Positions 35,676 through 44,854 of a stretch of DNA of 64,000 nt are shown here, in pieces. The translations under genes and the position numbers were made by a program. Location: assembly GCA_030680805.1 (NCBI GenBank), contig JAUXUK010000060.1, positions 1 through 64,000 on the forward strand, read 5' to 3'. The stretch comes from Sulfuritalea sp. Lineage in GTDB: Bacteria > Pseudomonadota > Gammaproteobacteria > Burkholderiales > Rhodocyclaceae. Below the pieces are notes generated by a model that was not told where the DNA came from, ran no database searches, and saw only the letters and a program-made list of their open reading frames with translations. Positions within the stretch are counted from its first letter, which is position 1, and the number at the start of each line of letters is the position of its first letter.

Positions 35676-36407
35676 ATGGATGTCAAGATGATCGCCCCCA
35701 AGCTCGCCGACGTTGTCGCGCGGGAGATTGAACAGCGCGTGCTCGAAGGCCGCCTGAAGCCGGGCGACCGACTGCCGTCCGAGCGCGACTTGTCGGTGCA
35801 GCTCGGCGTTTCGCGCGCCTCGTTGCGCGAGGCGATCCAGAAGCTCGCCGCGCGCGGGCTGCTGGATAGCCGGCAAGGCGGCGGCACTTTCGTCACCGAT
35901 CGGCTGGATTCGAGCTTCGGCAACCCGTGGGAGGAAATCCTGCGCGATCACCCAGGCGTCCATGAGGACATGCTGGAATTTCGCCACATGCTGGAGGGGC
36001 GTGCTGCCGAATGCGCGGCGACGCGGGCCACGGTCGCCGACCGCGAGCGTGTGCGGCAATGCCTCGCGGCACTCGAGGACTCCTTCGGCGGCCAGGACCT
36101 GGATCTCCAGGTGGATAGCGATCTGGCCTTCCATCAGGCCATCGCCGAGGCCTCGCACAACGTCATCGTCGGCCACCTGACTGCCAGCCTGTTGCGCCTG
36201 ATGCGCGACAACCTGCGGCGCAACCTGAGCGAACTGATGCAGGTGCCCGCAGCCCGTGACGCCCTGCTCGACCAGCATCGGGCGGTGTGGCACGCCATCG
36301 AGCAAGGGGATGCCGAGCAGGCGCTGGCCGCTGCCGCCAGCCATATCGGCTACGTGCGGCAGAACCTGACCCGCATGCTGCGCAGCGACGCACGCCACAA
36401 GGCTTAA
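35676..36407 (+). CDS. FadR-subfamily GntR regulator (PdhR/LldR-like)
   Basis: 243 residues. The winged HTH has PSERDLSVQLGVSRASLREAI, and GGTFVTDRL is the wing. The C-terminal FCD domain shows EFRHMLEGRAAECAATRA and metal-binding His positions (DSDLAFHQAIAEASHN; DQHRAVWHAIEQGD). It most likely represses the divergent TRAP operon and itself in response to an organic acid. No Shine-Dalgarno is seen before 35676; ATG 35688 is an alternative start. Confidence 0.9.
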   Translation: MDVKMIAPKLADVVAREIEQRVLEGRLKPGDRLPSERDLSVQLGVSRASLREAIQKLAARGLLDSRQGGGTFVTDRLDSSFGNPWEEILRDHPGVHEDMLEFRHMLEGRAAECAATRATVADRERVRQCLAALEDSFGGQDLDLQVDSDLAFHQAIAEASHNVIVGHLTASLLRLMRDNLRRNLSELMQVPAARDALLDQHRAVWHAIEQGDAEQALAAAASHIGYVRQNLTRMLRSDARHKA

Positions 36408-36417
36408 AATCGGGGGC

Positions 36418-37062
36418 ATGACCTCGGCACACATCACCCGCTTTTGCCTCATCCGTCACGGCGAAACGGACTGGAACGGCGAAAAGCGCATCCAGGGACA
36501 CATCGACATTGATTTGAATGCGGCGGGCGAAGCCCAGGCGCGGGCCGTCGGACAGGGCCTGGCGGAACATTCCTTCGCCGCGGCATACAGCAGCGACCTG
36601 CAGCGCGCGTGGCGCACGGCGCAGATTGCTACCGCCGGCATGGGCCTCGCCGTGTCGCCAGCGCCGACTTTTCGCGAGCGACATTTCGGCGTGCTGCAAG
36701 GCGTCACCTCGCAAGAAGCGCGCGTGCAGTATCCGGACGTATTCCATCACCACCACGCGCGCACGCCGGACTATGACTACGAGAACGGCGAATCGCTGAT
36801 TGTTTTTGCGGCGCGCGTGAGGGCCGGGCTTGAAGCTCTGGCCGTGAGCCATCGCGGCCAGAACGTGCTGATATTCACCCATGGCGGCGTGCTTGATGTC
36901 GTTTATCGCGCGGCGACCGGCCGGCCGCTCGAGGCGCCGCGCGATTTCACGCTGCCGAATGCGGCCTTCAACTGGGTGGAACACGGACCCGATGGCTGGC
37001 GGCTGATTTCATGGGCCGATTGCCGTCACCTGAATCGGGCGCTCGACGAGGTGCTCGAGTAG
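36418..37062 (+). CDS. Histidine phosphatase family protein (phosphoglycerate-mutase-like)
   Basis: 214 residues. [20 protein letters not shown] carries the catalytic RHG motif, and [16 protein letters not shown] the second histidine. Similar to GpmB/CobC-type phosphatases rather than a true 2,3-bisphosphoglycerate mutase; the window has a separate gpmA. It starts 10 bp after the gntR stop, so it could be cotranscribed. Confidence 0.87.
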   Translation: MTSAHITRFCLIRHGETDWNGEKRIQGHIDIDLNAAGEAQARAVGQGLAEHSFAAAYSSDLQRAWRTAQIATAGMGLAVSPAPTFRERHFGVLQGVTSQEARVQYPDVFHHHHARTPDYDYENGESLIVFAARVRAGLEALAVSHRGQNVLIFTHGGVLDVVYRAATGRPLEAPRDFTLPNAAFNWVEHGPDGWRLISWADCRHLNRALDEVLE

Positions 37063-37103
37063 CCGGGTGGCGGGCGAATTGCGAAGCGGTAGGGGGCGGA
37101 TGC

Positions 37104-37109
37104 TAAAAT
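37104..37109 (+). promoter_or_regulatory. Predicted glyA -10 element
   Basis: TAAAAT followed by CGCGC, 33 bp before the glyA ATG. A TTGCGA lies 19 bp upstream, a slightly long spacer. The -10 and GC-rich discriminator resemble the ribosomal promoters in this window. Confidence 0.4.
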
Positions 37110-37141
37110 CGCGCATTCCCATCCACCTACGGATTTCCGCC

Positions 37142-38386
37142 ATGTTTGCCAAGCAGAACACCCTCGCCAAGAGCGATCCCGAACTCTGGGCCGCGATCCA
37201 GAACGAAAACCGCCGCCAGGAAGACCACATCGAACTGATCGCCTCGGAGAACTATGTTTCCTGGGCGGTGATGGAAGCGCAGGGTTCGCAACTGACCAAC
37301 AAATACGCCGAAGGCTATCCCGGCAAGCGCTATTACGGCGGCTGCGAACATGTCGATGTGGCCGAACAATTGGCCATCGATCGCGCCAAGAAACTGTTCG
37401 GCGCCGATTGCGCCAACGTCCAGCCCCATTCCGGCTCCCAGGCCAACCAGGCCGTATTTTTCGCCTTCCTCAAACCGGGCGACACCATCCTCGGCATGAA
37501 TCTGTCGATGGGCGGGCACCTGACCCACGGTATGCCGCTCAACATCAGCGGCAAGTGGTTCAGCATCGTCCCCTACGGCCTCGACGAGAACGAGGAAATC
37601 GATTACGCGGAAATGGAGCGGCTCGCCCACGAGCACAAGCCCAAGCTGATCATCGCCGGCGCCTCGGCCTATGCGCTGAAGATCGACTTCGAGCGCTTCG
37701 CCAAAGTGGCGAAGGCGGTCGGCGCCATCTTCATGGTGGACATGGCGCATTACGCCGGGCTCGTCGCGGCCGGCTTCTACCCCAATCCGGTGCCGCATGC
37801 CGACGTGGTGACCTCGACCACCCACAAGACCCTGCGCGGCCCGCGCGGCGGCCTGATCCTGATGCGCGCCGAACACGAAAAGGCGATCAACTCGGCGATC
37901 TTTCCCGGTTTGCAGGGCGGCCCGCTGGAACACGTCATCGCGGCCAAGGCCGCGGCCTTCAAGGAGGCGATGACGCCCGAGTTCCGCAACTACCAGGAAC
38001 AGGTGATCGAAAACGCCCAGGTGATGTGCAAGGTGCTGAAGTCGCGCGGCCTGCGCATCGTTTCCGGGCGCACCGAGTCGCATGTCTTCCTGGTCGATTT
38101 GCAGGCCAAGAACATTACCGGCAAGGACGCGGAAGCGGCTTTGGGCCGCGCCCACCTCACGGTGAACAAGAACACGATTCCCAACGATCCGCAGAAGCCT
38201 TTCGTCACCTCCGGCATCCGTCTTGGCACGCCGGCCATGACTACACGCGGCTTCACCGAGATCGAAGCCGAGCAGGTCGCCAATTTGATCGCCGACGTGC
38301 TCGATGCGCCGCACGATGAAGCGGTCTTGGCGCGGGTGCGCGGCGAAGTATCGGCGATGTGCAAGAAGTTTCCGGTGTATGGCTGA
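37142..38386 (+). CDS. glyA: Serine hydroxymethyltransferase
   Basis: 414 residues from [16 protein letters not shown]; the ORF track's extra 25 residues cover the promoter. A PLP enzyme that converts serine and tetrahydrofolate to glycine and 5,10-methylene-THF. [17 protein letters not shown] holds the PLP lysine; [18 protein letters not shown] and [12 protein letters not shown] are family motifs. A repeat palindrome separates it from nrdR, a common glyA neighbour. Confidence 0.98.
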   Translation: MFAKQNTLAKSDPELWAAIQNENRRQEDHIELIASENYVSWAVMEAQGSQLTNKYAEGYPGKRYYGGCEHVDVAEQLAIDRAKKLFGADCANVQPHSGSQANQAVFFAFLKPGDTILGMNLSMGGHLTHGMPLNISGKWFSIVPYGLDENEEIDYAEMERLAHEHKPKLIIAGASAYALKIDFERFAKVAKAVGAIFMVDMAHYAGLVAAGFYPNPVPHADVVTSTTHKTLRGPRGGLILMRAEHEKAINSAIFPGLQGGPLEHVIAAKAAAFKEAMTPEFRNYQEQVIENAQVMCKVLKSRGLRIVSGRTESHVFLVDLQAKNITGKDAEAALGRAHLTVNKNTIPNDPQKPFVTSGIRLGTPAMTTRGFTEIEAEQVANLIADVLDAPHDEAVLARVRGEVSAMCKKFPVYG

Positions 38387-38408
38387 CCGGCATGAATCCC
38401 ATAATTCC

Positions 38409-38514
38409 ACCGCAGAGGCGCAGAGGCGCAGAGAAAGGCGACGCAGAGAAATTCAACCAGGAGCCTTGCTTCTGCTTTCTCTGCGTTACCTCTGTGCCTC
38501 TGCGCCTCTGCGGT
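38409..38514. repeat. Palindromic CCGCAGAGGCG repeat element
   Basis: The left arm CCGCAGAGGCGCAGAGGCG and right arm CGCCTCTGCGG-type sequence form a roughly 106-bp imperfect inverted repeat; within each arm GCAGAGGC is itself iterated. This looks like a dispersed REP/MITE-like intergenic repeat, also able to fold as a hairpin between glyA and nrdR. Short ORFs across it are shadows. Confidence 0.75.
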
Positions 38515-38549
38515 AAAGTCTTTTCCATTTCCGACTAGTCCGGCTTAGG

Positions 38550-39023
38550 ATGAAGTGTCCTTACTGCTCCGACGAGAACACCCAGGTTGTTGACACCCGG
38601 GAGAACGAAGACGGCGACACGGTGCGCCGCCGCCGTCGCTGCCTGGCTTGCGACAAGCGCTTCACCACCTATGAGCGCGTCGAACTCAATCTGCCGCAGG
38701 TGGTGAAGAAGAACGGCAGCCGCACCGATTACGACCGCGACAAGCTCAAGGCCAGCATGATGCTGGCGATGCGCAAGCGCCCGGTCACCACCGAAAGCAT
38801 CGACCTGGCGCTCGATCGCATCGAGGAAAAACTGGTGCAGCTGGCGCTGCGCGAAGTGGCGTCGGACCGCATCGGCGAGCTCGTGATGCGCGAACTGAAG
38901 AGGCTCGACAAGGTGGCCTACATCCGCTTTGCTTCGGTCTATCGCAACTTCGAGGACGTCGATGAATTTTCCGACGCGATCCGCGAAATCAAGAAGCCGC
39001 GGCAGCCCCGGGCCAAATCGTGA
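38550..39023 (+). CDS. nrdR: Transcriptional repressor NrdR
   Basis: 157 residues. A zinc ribbon (CPYC near 3-6 and [12 protein letters not shown] near 31-42) is followed by an ATP-cone ([20 protein letters not shown]). NrdR represses ribonucleotide reductase genes according to nucleotide state. glyA-nrdR-ribD order is common in proteobacteria. Confidence 0.97.
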   Translation: MKCPYCSDENTQVVDTRENEDGDTVRRRRRCLACDKRFTTYERVELNLPQVVKKNGSRTDYDRDKLKASMMLAMRKRPVTTESIDLALDRIEEKLVQLALREVASDRIGELVMRELKRLDKVAYIRFASVYRNFEDVDEFSDAIREIKKPRQPRAKS

Positions 39024-39058
39024 TCGGCGCGTGATCGACTGCGGTACATGAGAGCCGC

Positions 39059-40192
39059 ATGAACTTTTCAGCCGCCGATCACACCTTCATGGCGCGCGCC
39101 CTGCAACTGGCGCAGCGCGGCCTGAACAGCACCACGCCGAATCCCCGCGTCGGCTGCGTCGTCGTCAGGAATGGCTGGGTGATCGGCGAGGGCTGGCACG
39201 AACAGGCTGGCCTGCCGCACGCTGAAGCCGTCGCGCTGAATGAAATAGTCGGCGCTGGCTCGCTCTGCGTACCTGGGAATCCGCTTCGCGGGCAGGCAAC
39301 GGCGAAAGGTGCCACGGTCTACGTCACGCTGGAACCCTGCAGCCATTTCGGCCGCACGCCGCCCTGTGCCGATGCGCTGATCGAGGCCGGCGTTGCTCGC
39401 GTCGTGGCCGCGATGCCCGACCCGAATCCGCTGGTGGCCGGCCAGGGTCTGGCGCGCTTGGCCGCCGCCGGCATCGAGGTTGGCAGCGGCCTGCTGGCAG
39501 CCGAGGCGACGGAACTCAACATCGGTTTTGTGTCGCGCATGACGCGCGGCCGCCCGTGGCTGCGGCTGAAGGTGGCCGCGAGCCTCGACGGCAAGACGGC
39601 ACTCAACAATGGCGTTTCGCAATGGATCACCGGGCCGGATGCCCGACGCGACGCCCATGCGTGGCGCGCCCGATCTTGCGCGGTGCTGACCGGCATCGGC
39701 ACGGTGAGGGACGACAATCCGCGACTTACCGTGCGCGAGGTGCCGACCACGCGCCAGCCGCTCAGGGTGGTGGTCGACAGCCGCCTCGAAACGCCACTGG
39801 ATGCGGCCGTACTGGAGGGAGGCAATGTGCTGATCGCCGCCGCGCAGGACGATGCGATTCGCAGTGCCGCCTTGCGCCAGCGCGGCGCCGAGATCGTGCT
39901 GCTGTCCAATGCGCAGGGCAAGGTGGAACTTGCCGACCTGATGCAGGAGCTCGGCCGGCGCGGCATCAACGAAGTGCTGGCCGAAGCCGGTACCCGGCTC
40001 AACGGATCATTGCTGCGCGAAGGCTGCGTCGACGAACTGCTGATCTACCAGGCGCCGATCCTGATCGGCGATGCCGCACGCGGCATGTTCGGTCTGGCGG
40101 AACTCACCGACCTGGCCGGCGCCATGCGTTTGAACATCATCGAGCGCCGTGCCGTCGGCGCCGACTTTCGCATCCGAGCCCGCTTTGCGTGA
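39059..40192 (+). CDS. ribD: Bifunctional riboflavin biosynthesis protein RibD
   Basis: 377 residues. The N-terminal deaminase has zinc ligands in HAEAVAL and TLEPCSHFGRTPPC; the C-terminal reductase has RLKVAASLDGKTALNNG and GIGTVRDDNPRLT. It performs the second and third steps of riboflavin synthesis. A roughly 16-residue segment (about GAGSLCVPGNPLRGQATAKG) is inserted between HAE and PCxxC compared with usual RibD. Confidence 0.95.
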   Translation: MNFSAADHTFMARALQLAQRGLNSTTPNPRVGCVVVRNGWVIGEGWHEQAGLPHAEAVALNEIVGAGSLCVPGNPLRGQATAKGATVYVTLEPCSHFGRTPPCADALIEAGVARVVAAMPDPNPLVAGQGLARLAAAGIEVGSGLLAAEATELNIGFVSRMTRGRPWLRLKVAASLDGKTALNNGVSQWITGPDARRDAHAWRARSCAVLTGIGTVRDDNPRLTVREVPTTRQPLRVVVDSRLETPLDAAVLEGGNVLIAAAQDDAIRSAALRQRGAEIVLLSNAQGKVELADLMQELGRRGINEVLAEAGTRLNGSLLREGCVDELLIYQAPILIGDAARGMFGLAELTDLAGAMRLNIIERRAVGADFRIRARFA

Positions 40193-40571
40193 CGGAGAAG
40201 ACGACGGGCATCGCGACTTTCCGGGGCGCGGACTGCTGATCAATGTCCTGCGCGTGTTTCACATCGCCGGCCTCGCGGGGATTTCCGCGGTGATTCTGGC
40301 GGGCATGGGCGGCGCCGAACGCTGGGGCGCGCTGATGCTGATCTCGGGGCTGGGCATCGTCGCCCTCGATGCCTGGGCCAACCCTGTTTACTTCAGGCAG
40401 GCCAAGGGCCTGGGTACGCTGCTGAAGATCGCGCTGGTCGCGCTGCTGGTGGTTTGGGAGGCGGGGCGTCTGCCACTGTTCTGGTTCGTGCTGGCGTTTT
40501 CGGTCGCGCTCAGTCATGCGCCCGGACGCTTGCGCCACCGCGTATTGATTTCGGGCTGCAAGGGGCTGTAG
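40185..40571 (+). CDS. Small hydrophobic membrane protein of unknown function
   Basis: About 128 residues if the TTG at 40185, overlapping the ribD stop, is used; the GTG at 40149 is the ORF-track start. Three or four hydrophobic stretches are present (VFHIAGLAGISAVILAGMGG; ALMLISGLGIVALDAW; LLKIALVALLVVWEAG). Codon use and position suggest a real gene coupled to ribD. Not recognised. Confidence 0.6.
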   Translation: MRDGEDDGHRDFPGRGLLINVLRVFHIAGLAGISAVILAGMGGAERWGALMLISGLGIVALDAWANPVYFRQAKGLGTLLKIALVALLVVWEAGRLPLFWFVLAFSVALSHAPGRLRHRVLISGCKGL

Positions 40572-40694
40572 CAATTCTCACGGCGTGCGCTTTTGCACGG
40601 CGCCGGATTGCGGTCGCGCCTATGCTATATTCACCACGCGGTGTCCGCCCCCGGCAACGGGAACGCGCAGGCGGAACATGAGGAGGCTGGGGCA

Positions 40695-41213
40695 ATGGCG
40701 ATTTGCGAAGTGCACAGCCACGGCATGGCTGGCAAGCGCATGCGGGACGATGCCAGGCGAGGAAGGCAAGCCGCATTCACACTGACCGAGTTGTTGATCG
40801 TTATCGCCTTGATCGGAGCGCTTGCGGCGATCGCGATCCCCAACTACCGGGAATACCGGGAGCGCGCCAACGTCGCCAAGGCCATCACTGACATCACGAG
40901 CATAGCCCAGGCGCTCAAGGCCTACGAAAACGACAATAGAACCTACCCGGCCAGCCTCACGGCATTGGGCATCACGCTCCCCACCGATCCGTGGGGGCGT
41001 GCATATGTATATCTGGCGATCGACATAGTCCCGCCACCCAATACCGGCCAGAAGCGCAAGGACAAGAACCTAAATCCGCTGAACAGCGATTACGACCTCT
41101 ACAGCATGGGACCGGACGGCCAGACGCAGAAACAACTCACCGCCGCCAAGGCGAGGGACGACATCGTGCGTGCCGACAATGGGCGCTTCATCGACGTGGC
41201 CTCGAAGCATTGA
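40695..41213 (+). CDS. Orphan type II secretion / type IV pseudopilin, GspG-like
   Basis: 172 residues from ATG 40695, eight bases after AGGAGG. A 27-residue basic leader ends at QAA before FTLTELLIVIALIGALAA, the prepilin N-methylation helix; the cleavage residue is Ala, not the usual Gly. The C-terminal YDLYSMGPDGQ and ARDDIVRADNG resemble GspG calcium-loop sequence. No other secretion genes adjoin it. Confidence 0.8.
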   Translation: MAICEVHSHGMAGKRMRDDARRGRQAAFTLTELLIVIALIGALAAIAIPNYREYRERANVAKAITDITSIAQALKAYENDNRTYPASLTALGITLPTDPWGRAYVYLAIDIVPPPNTGQKRKDKNLNPLNSDYDLYSMGPDGQTQKQLTAAKARDDIVRADNGRFIDVASKH

Positions 41214-41258
41214 GGCCTGCCGGCGCTTCGGCGCGGCACGGGCTTGCTTCGTGATGTC

Positions 41259-44054
41259 ATGAATTGGATTCGCGGATTCGGTCTGGGCAGTCGCGTCGCG
41301 CGGCGGTTGTTCGTCCTCTTCCTGCTGGCTTCGTTGATTCCCGTGGGCGGATTGGCCTATTTCGCGTACACCGAGGTCAGTCACCTGTTGACCGAACTCA
41401 ACTACCGCCGCCTGCAGCAGGATGCCAAGGCATCCGGCATGGGCCTCATCCAGCGCCTGAATTGGCGCGAGCAGGCCCTCAAGCGTCTGGCCGAGCGATT
41501 GACCGGCCGGGAGGGTTCCGGCGGGTGGATGGAGATTCCGTCGCAGATCGAAGGCATTCAGCATCTGGAAATCGTGGGACAGGAGGTGCTCGGCGAACTC
41601 GGGCCGACTCAGAGCGAGCATCTGCGCAGGTCGGGTGTCGTGTTGCGCCTGACGCAAGGGCTGGAGCCCTTCATGCTGGTCGCCATACCGGGCTCGTCCA
41701 GGCTGATACGGGCGCGACTGGAGCCAGCTTCGTTGTGGCGCGACGAGGAAGCGGCTGATCGCTACTGCATTTTGACCGCGGGCGGAGCGTCCCTCTACTG
41801 CACGGCAGATCTGGCCGCACCGTCCGGGCAATGGCTGGCCAGTCTTGCCGGGCAGAATTCCGGTGTGTTTCCCTGGCAGGTGGGGGGCGAGGATCATATC
41901 GCCGCATACTGGCGCGCGGGTTTGCAGGCAAACTATGCCAATGACGGCTTCATTGTGGTGGTGAGCGAGGCCAAAAAGGATGTGCTGGCTATTCTGACGC
42001 GCTTCCGGCAGACGCTGCCGGCCATCATGGTCCTTGCCTTGGCTCTGGCGGCGTGGTTCTCCATCGCCCAGATCCGCCGCCAGATGCGCCCCCTGGAGCG
42101 TCTCGAGGCCGGTACGCGGCGCTTGGCGCAGGGCGATTTCGGCGGCCGGGTGGAGGTGAAAGGCAACGACGAGTTCGCCAGCCTGGCGGAGTCCTTCAAT
42201 CACATGGCGGAGAGTCTCAACCACAAGTTCCACCTGCTGCGGGCCCTCGGCGAACTCGATCGCGCCATACTCGCCGTATCCGAGATGGATCGCGTCGCTG
42301 CAATGCTGCTCGCGCATGTCCCGCTGGCTGTGCCCTGCGACGGCGCCGGCATATTGCGCCGCGATCCGAAGGGCGGGAACCGCTTGTTAACCATGGACAC
42401 TGAAGCGCCGACTTTGGAGACCGTCGAGCGGATCTGCCCGGAAGGTTCCGCAATGGCGGACTGGAGCGATGACCGACCCTGGTTCGCGCTGGATCTCGCG
42501 CTGCCCGGTAATGACTGCCTGCGGCACTTTGCCGACAAGGGGGCGACGGTCGCGCTGGCTTTCCCCGTGCGTGCCAGAGAGCACATCGAAAGCGCGTTGA
42601 TTCTGGCCTACCGGCAACTGCCACAGGATGCGGGAGACATGGTTCAGGCAGGGCGAAGCCTGGCGGACAGGCTTGCGGCGGCGGAATCCAGCATCGCCTG
42701 GGAGGGCAAGCTCTATCGCCAGGCGCACTATGATGCGCTGACCGACCTTCCAAATCGCGTCATGTTGCGCGACCGGATGGAGCAGGCACTGTTGCGCGCC
42801 GACCGCGAAGGCCTGTCGGTTGCCGCAATGCTGGTGGATCTGGATGACTTCAAGCAGGTCAACGACAGCCTCGGGCACAACGCAGGCGACCGGCTGCTGG
42901 TATTGATCGCAGAGCGTCTGACCAGCCAGGCGCGTGGCACCGACACGGTGGCGCGGCTGGCCGGCGATGAATTTGTGGTATTGATCACCGACCTGAAAAA
43001 GGACAGTGCGATTTCGGTTGTCGACCGCATCGCCAGCAAGATCAGCGCGGAACTGGCCCGCCCGGTGGACCTGTCCAGCCGTCGCGTAAGCGCGCCTGCA
43101 AGCATCGGCATCGCCCTGTATCCGGAAAACGCCGCAGGGGGCGAGGACCTGCTGATAGCCGCCGATGCGGCAATGTACGAATCGAAGCGGAACCGGCGCG
43201 GCGGCTACCGGTTCTATTCCGCCAGCATGAATGCGGCGGTGCGCCAGCATTTCGATCTCGCCCAGGAGCTGCGCGAAGCGATGGACCGGAAGGAGTTTTT
43301 TCTGGTCTATCAGCCGAAGGTCGAGGCAGCCACCGGGCGCGTTGTCGGCGCCGAGGCGCTGGTGCGATGGGCATCGCCGAAGCGCGGGTTGGTTCCACCG
43401 ATGCAATTCATCCACGTGATTGACGAAATCGGCCTGCAAGGACGTTTGGGCGAGTGGGTCCTCGACACCGCCTGCGCGCAGGTGGTCGCCTGGGACAGGA
43501 TGGGTTATCAGTCTCTCTCCATTTCGGTCAATGTTTCACCGGCGCAGTTCCACAACGGAGAAATCATGGTGCACGTGCGGGAAGCGCTTCTGCGACACGG
43601 GCTTGATTCCCGGCATCTCGAGCTGGAGGTTCTGGAGTCGATGGCGGTCCACGATTTTGCGGGCACCAACTCGATCCTGGCCGAATTGCGGGAGATGGGC
43701 GTCGGCATCGCCCTGGACGATTTCGGGACAGGCTATTCCTCGCTCGTCTATCTGACGCAATTGCCCGCCAATGTGCTGAAAATAGATCGCGGTTTCATCA
43801 TCGCCCTGCTTTCAGGAAGGCGGCAGCAAGCGATCGTCGAGGGCATCATCTCGCTGGCGAAGGCCCTGGACTATGTCGTGGTTGCGGAGGGCGTGGAAGA
43901 GCAGGCGCAGGTGACGATGCTCGCGGCCATGGGCTGCGATTTGTTCCAGGGCTACCTGTTCAGCCGGCCATTGAGCGCCAAGGATTTTGTCGCGTTTCTC
44001 GATGGGGCGGCGGCACATACGGCGATCGCGGAACTTTCTCGCCCGCAGTCGTAG
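41259..44054 (+). CDS. Membrane HAMP-GGDEF-EAL cyclic di-GMP signalling protein
   Basis: 931 residues from MNWIRGFGLGSRVARR. TM1 at about 17-36 and TM2 at about 252-270 flank a periplasmic sensor of about 215 residues. A HAMP domain (RLEAGTRRLAQGDFGGRVEV) and a GAF-like region follow. The cyclase signature is AGDEF (RLAGDEFVVL, about 567), a common active variant. EAL motifs are intact: GAEALVRW (about 697), NVSPAQF, DDFGTGYSS, EGVEEQ. It follows the pseudopilin by 45 bp. Confidence 0.92.
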   Translation: MNWIRGFGLGSRVARRLFVLFLLASLIPVGGLAYFAYTEVSHLLTELNYRRLQQDAKASGMGLIQRLNWREQALKRLAERLTGREGSGGWMEIPSQIEGIQHLEIVGQEVLGELGPTQSEHLRRSGVVLRLTQGLEPFMLVAIPGSSRLIRARLEPASLWRDEEAADRYCILTAGGASLYCTADLAAPSGQWLASLAGQNSGVFPWQVGGEDHIAAYWRAGLQANYANDGFIVVVSEAKKDVLAILTRFRQTLPAIMVLALALAAWFSIAQIRRQMRPLERLEAGTRRLAQGDFGGRVEVKGNDEFASLAESFNHMAESLNHKFHLLRALGELDRAILAVSEMDRVAAMLLAHVPLAVPCDGAGILRRDPKGGNRLLTMDTEAPTLETVERICPEGSAMADWSDDRPWFALDLALPGNDCLRHFADKGATVALAFPVRAREHIESALILAYRQLPQDAGDMVQAGRSLADRLAAAESSIAWEGKLYRQAHYDALTDLPNRVMLRDRMEQALLRADREGLSVAAMLVDLDDFKQVNDSLGHNAGDRLLVLIAERLTSQARGTDTVARLAGDEFVVLITDLKKDSAISVVDRIASKISAELARPVDLSSRRVSAPASIGIALYPENAAGGEDLLIAADAAMYESKRNRRGGYRFYSASMNAAVRQHFDLAQELREAMDRKEFFLVYQPKVEAATGRVVGAEALVRWASPKRGLVPPMQFIHVIDEIGLQGRLGEWVLDTACAQVVAWDRMGYQSLSISVNVSPAQFHNGEIMVHVREALLRHGLDSRHLELEVLESMAVHDFAGTNSILAELREMGVGIALDDFGTGYSSLVYLTQLPANVLKIDRGFIIALLSGRRQQAIVEGIISLAKALDYVVVAEGVEEQAQVTMLAAMGCDLFQGYLFSRPLSAKDFVAFLDGAAAHTAIAELSRPQS

Positions 44055-44096
44055 CACCCGACCGGGGCCGACCGGCGGTCGACGGCGCAAAGGGCG

Positions 44097-44846
44097 TCAG
44101 GCGCGACCGCACACGCTGCAGCCCGGATCCTTCGGCACGCGAATCTCGCGCCATTCCATGCCGAGACCATCGAGCAGCAGCAGTCGACCGGCAAGGCTGG
44201 CGCCGCAGCCAATCACCAGTTTCAGGGCTTCGGCCGCCTGCACCGTGCCGATAATCCCGGTGATCGGGGCGAAAACGCCCATCACCGCGCAGCGCACTTC
44301 CTCGACATCCTGACCTTCGGGAAACAGGCAGTGGTAGCAGGGCGCGTTCGGCTGGCGTGAATCGAACACGGCCACCTGCCCGTCGAAGCGGATCGCCGCA
44401 CCCGACACCAGGGGCTTGCCGAGTTTGACGCAGGCGCGATTGACGGCATGGCGCGTGGCAAAGTTGTCGCAGCAGTCGAGGACGATGTCGGCCAGCGCGA
44501 CTTCCTCTTCCAGCCGCTGGCCGGAAAGTCGTTCGGTCAGCGCGATGACATGGCATTCGGGGTTCAATTCGCCCAGCGTGCGCTGGCCGGATTCGCTCTT
44601 GGCCATGCCGACGGCGTCGGTGCGATGCAGGATCTGGCGTTGCAGGTTGGTCAGGTCGACCGTGTCGCCGTCGGCCAGCACCAGCGTGCCGATGCCGGCC
44701 GAGGCCAGGTAGTAGGCGGCGGGGGAACCCAGGCCGCCGGCGCCGATGACCAGCGCGCGCGCATTGACGATGTTGTCCTGGCCTTCGATGCCGATCTGCG
44801 GCAGCAGGATGTGGCGGCTGTAGCGCAGCAGTTGGTCGTCAGTCAC
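44097..44846 (-). CDS. moeB: Molybdopterin-synthase adenylyltransferase MoeB / ThiF-type E1 enzyme
   Basis: 249 residues, starting at GTG. VIGAGGLGSPAAYYLASAGIG is the ATP-binding motif, and CYHC with CSVC near the end are the zinc ligands. It adenylates the C-terminus of MoaD or ThiS; no MoaD or ThiS gene is near to decide which. It is eight bases after the 160-aa gene. Confidence 0.88.
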   Translation of the reverse strand: MTDDQLLRYSRHILLPQIGIEGQDNIVNARALVIGAGGLGSPAAYYLASAGIGTLVLADGDTVDLTNLQRQILHRTDAVGMAKSESGQRTLGELNPECHVIALTERLSGQRLEEEVALADIVLDCCDNFATRHAVNRACVKLGKPLVSGAAIRFDGQVAVFDSRQPNAPCYHCLFPEGQDVEEVRCAVMGVFAPITGIIGTVQAAEALKLVIGCGASLAGRLLLLDGLGMEWREIRVPKDPGCSVCGRA

Positions 44847-44854
44847 TGCCGCGG

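Noticed and set aside
38253-38528. ORFs reading through the GCAGAGGC repeat
   Set aside because: The repetitive AEAQRRRERRRRE-type product is simply the repeat translated.
39059-40192. FMN riboswitch at ribD
   Set aside because: The nrdR-ribD gap is only 35 bp, too short for an RFN element.
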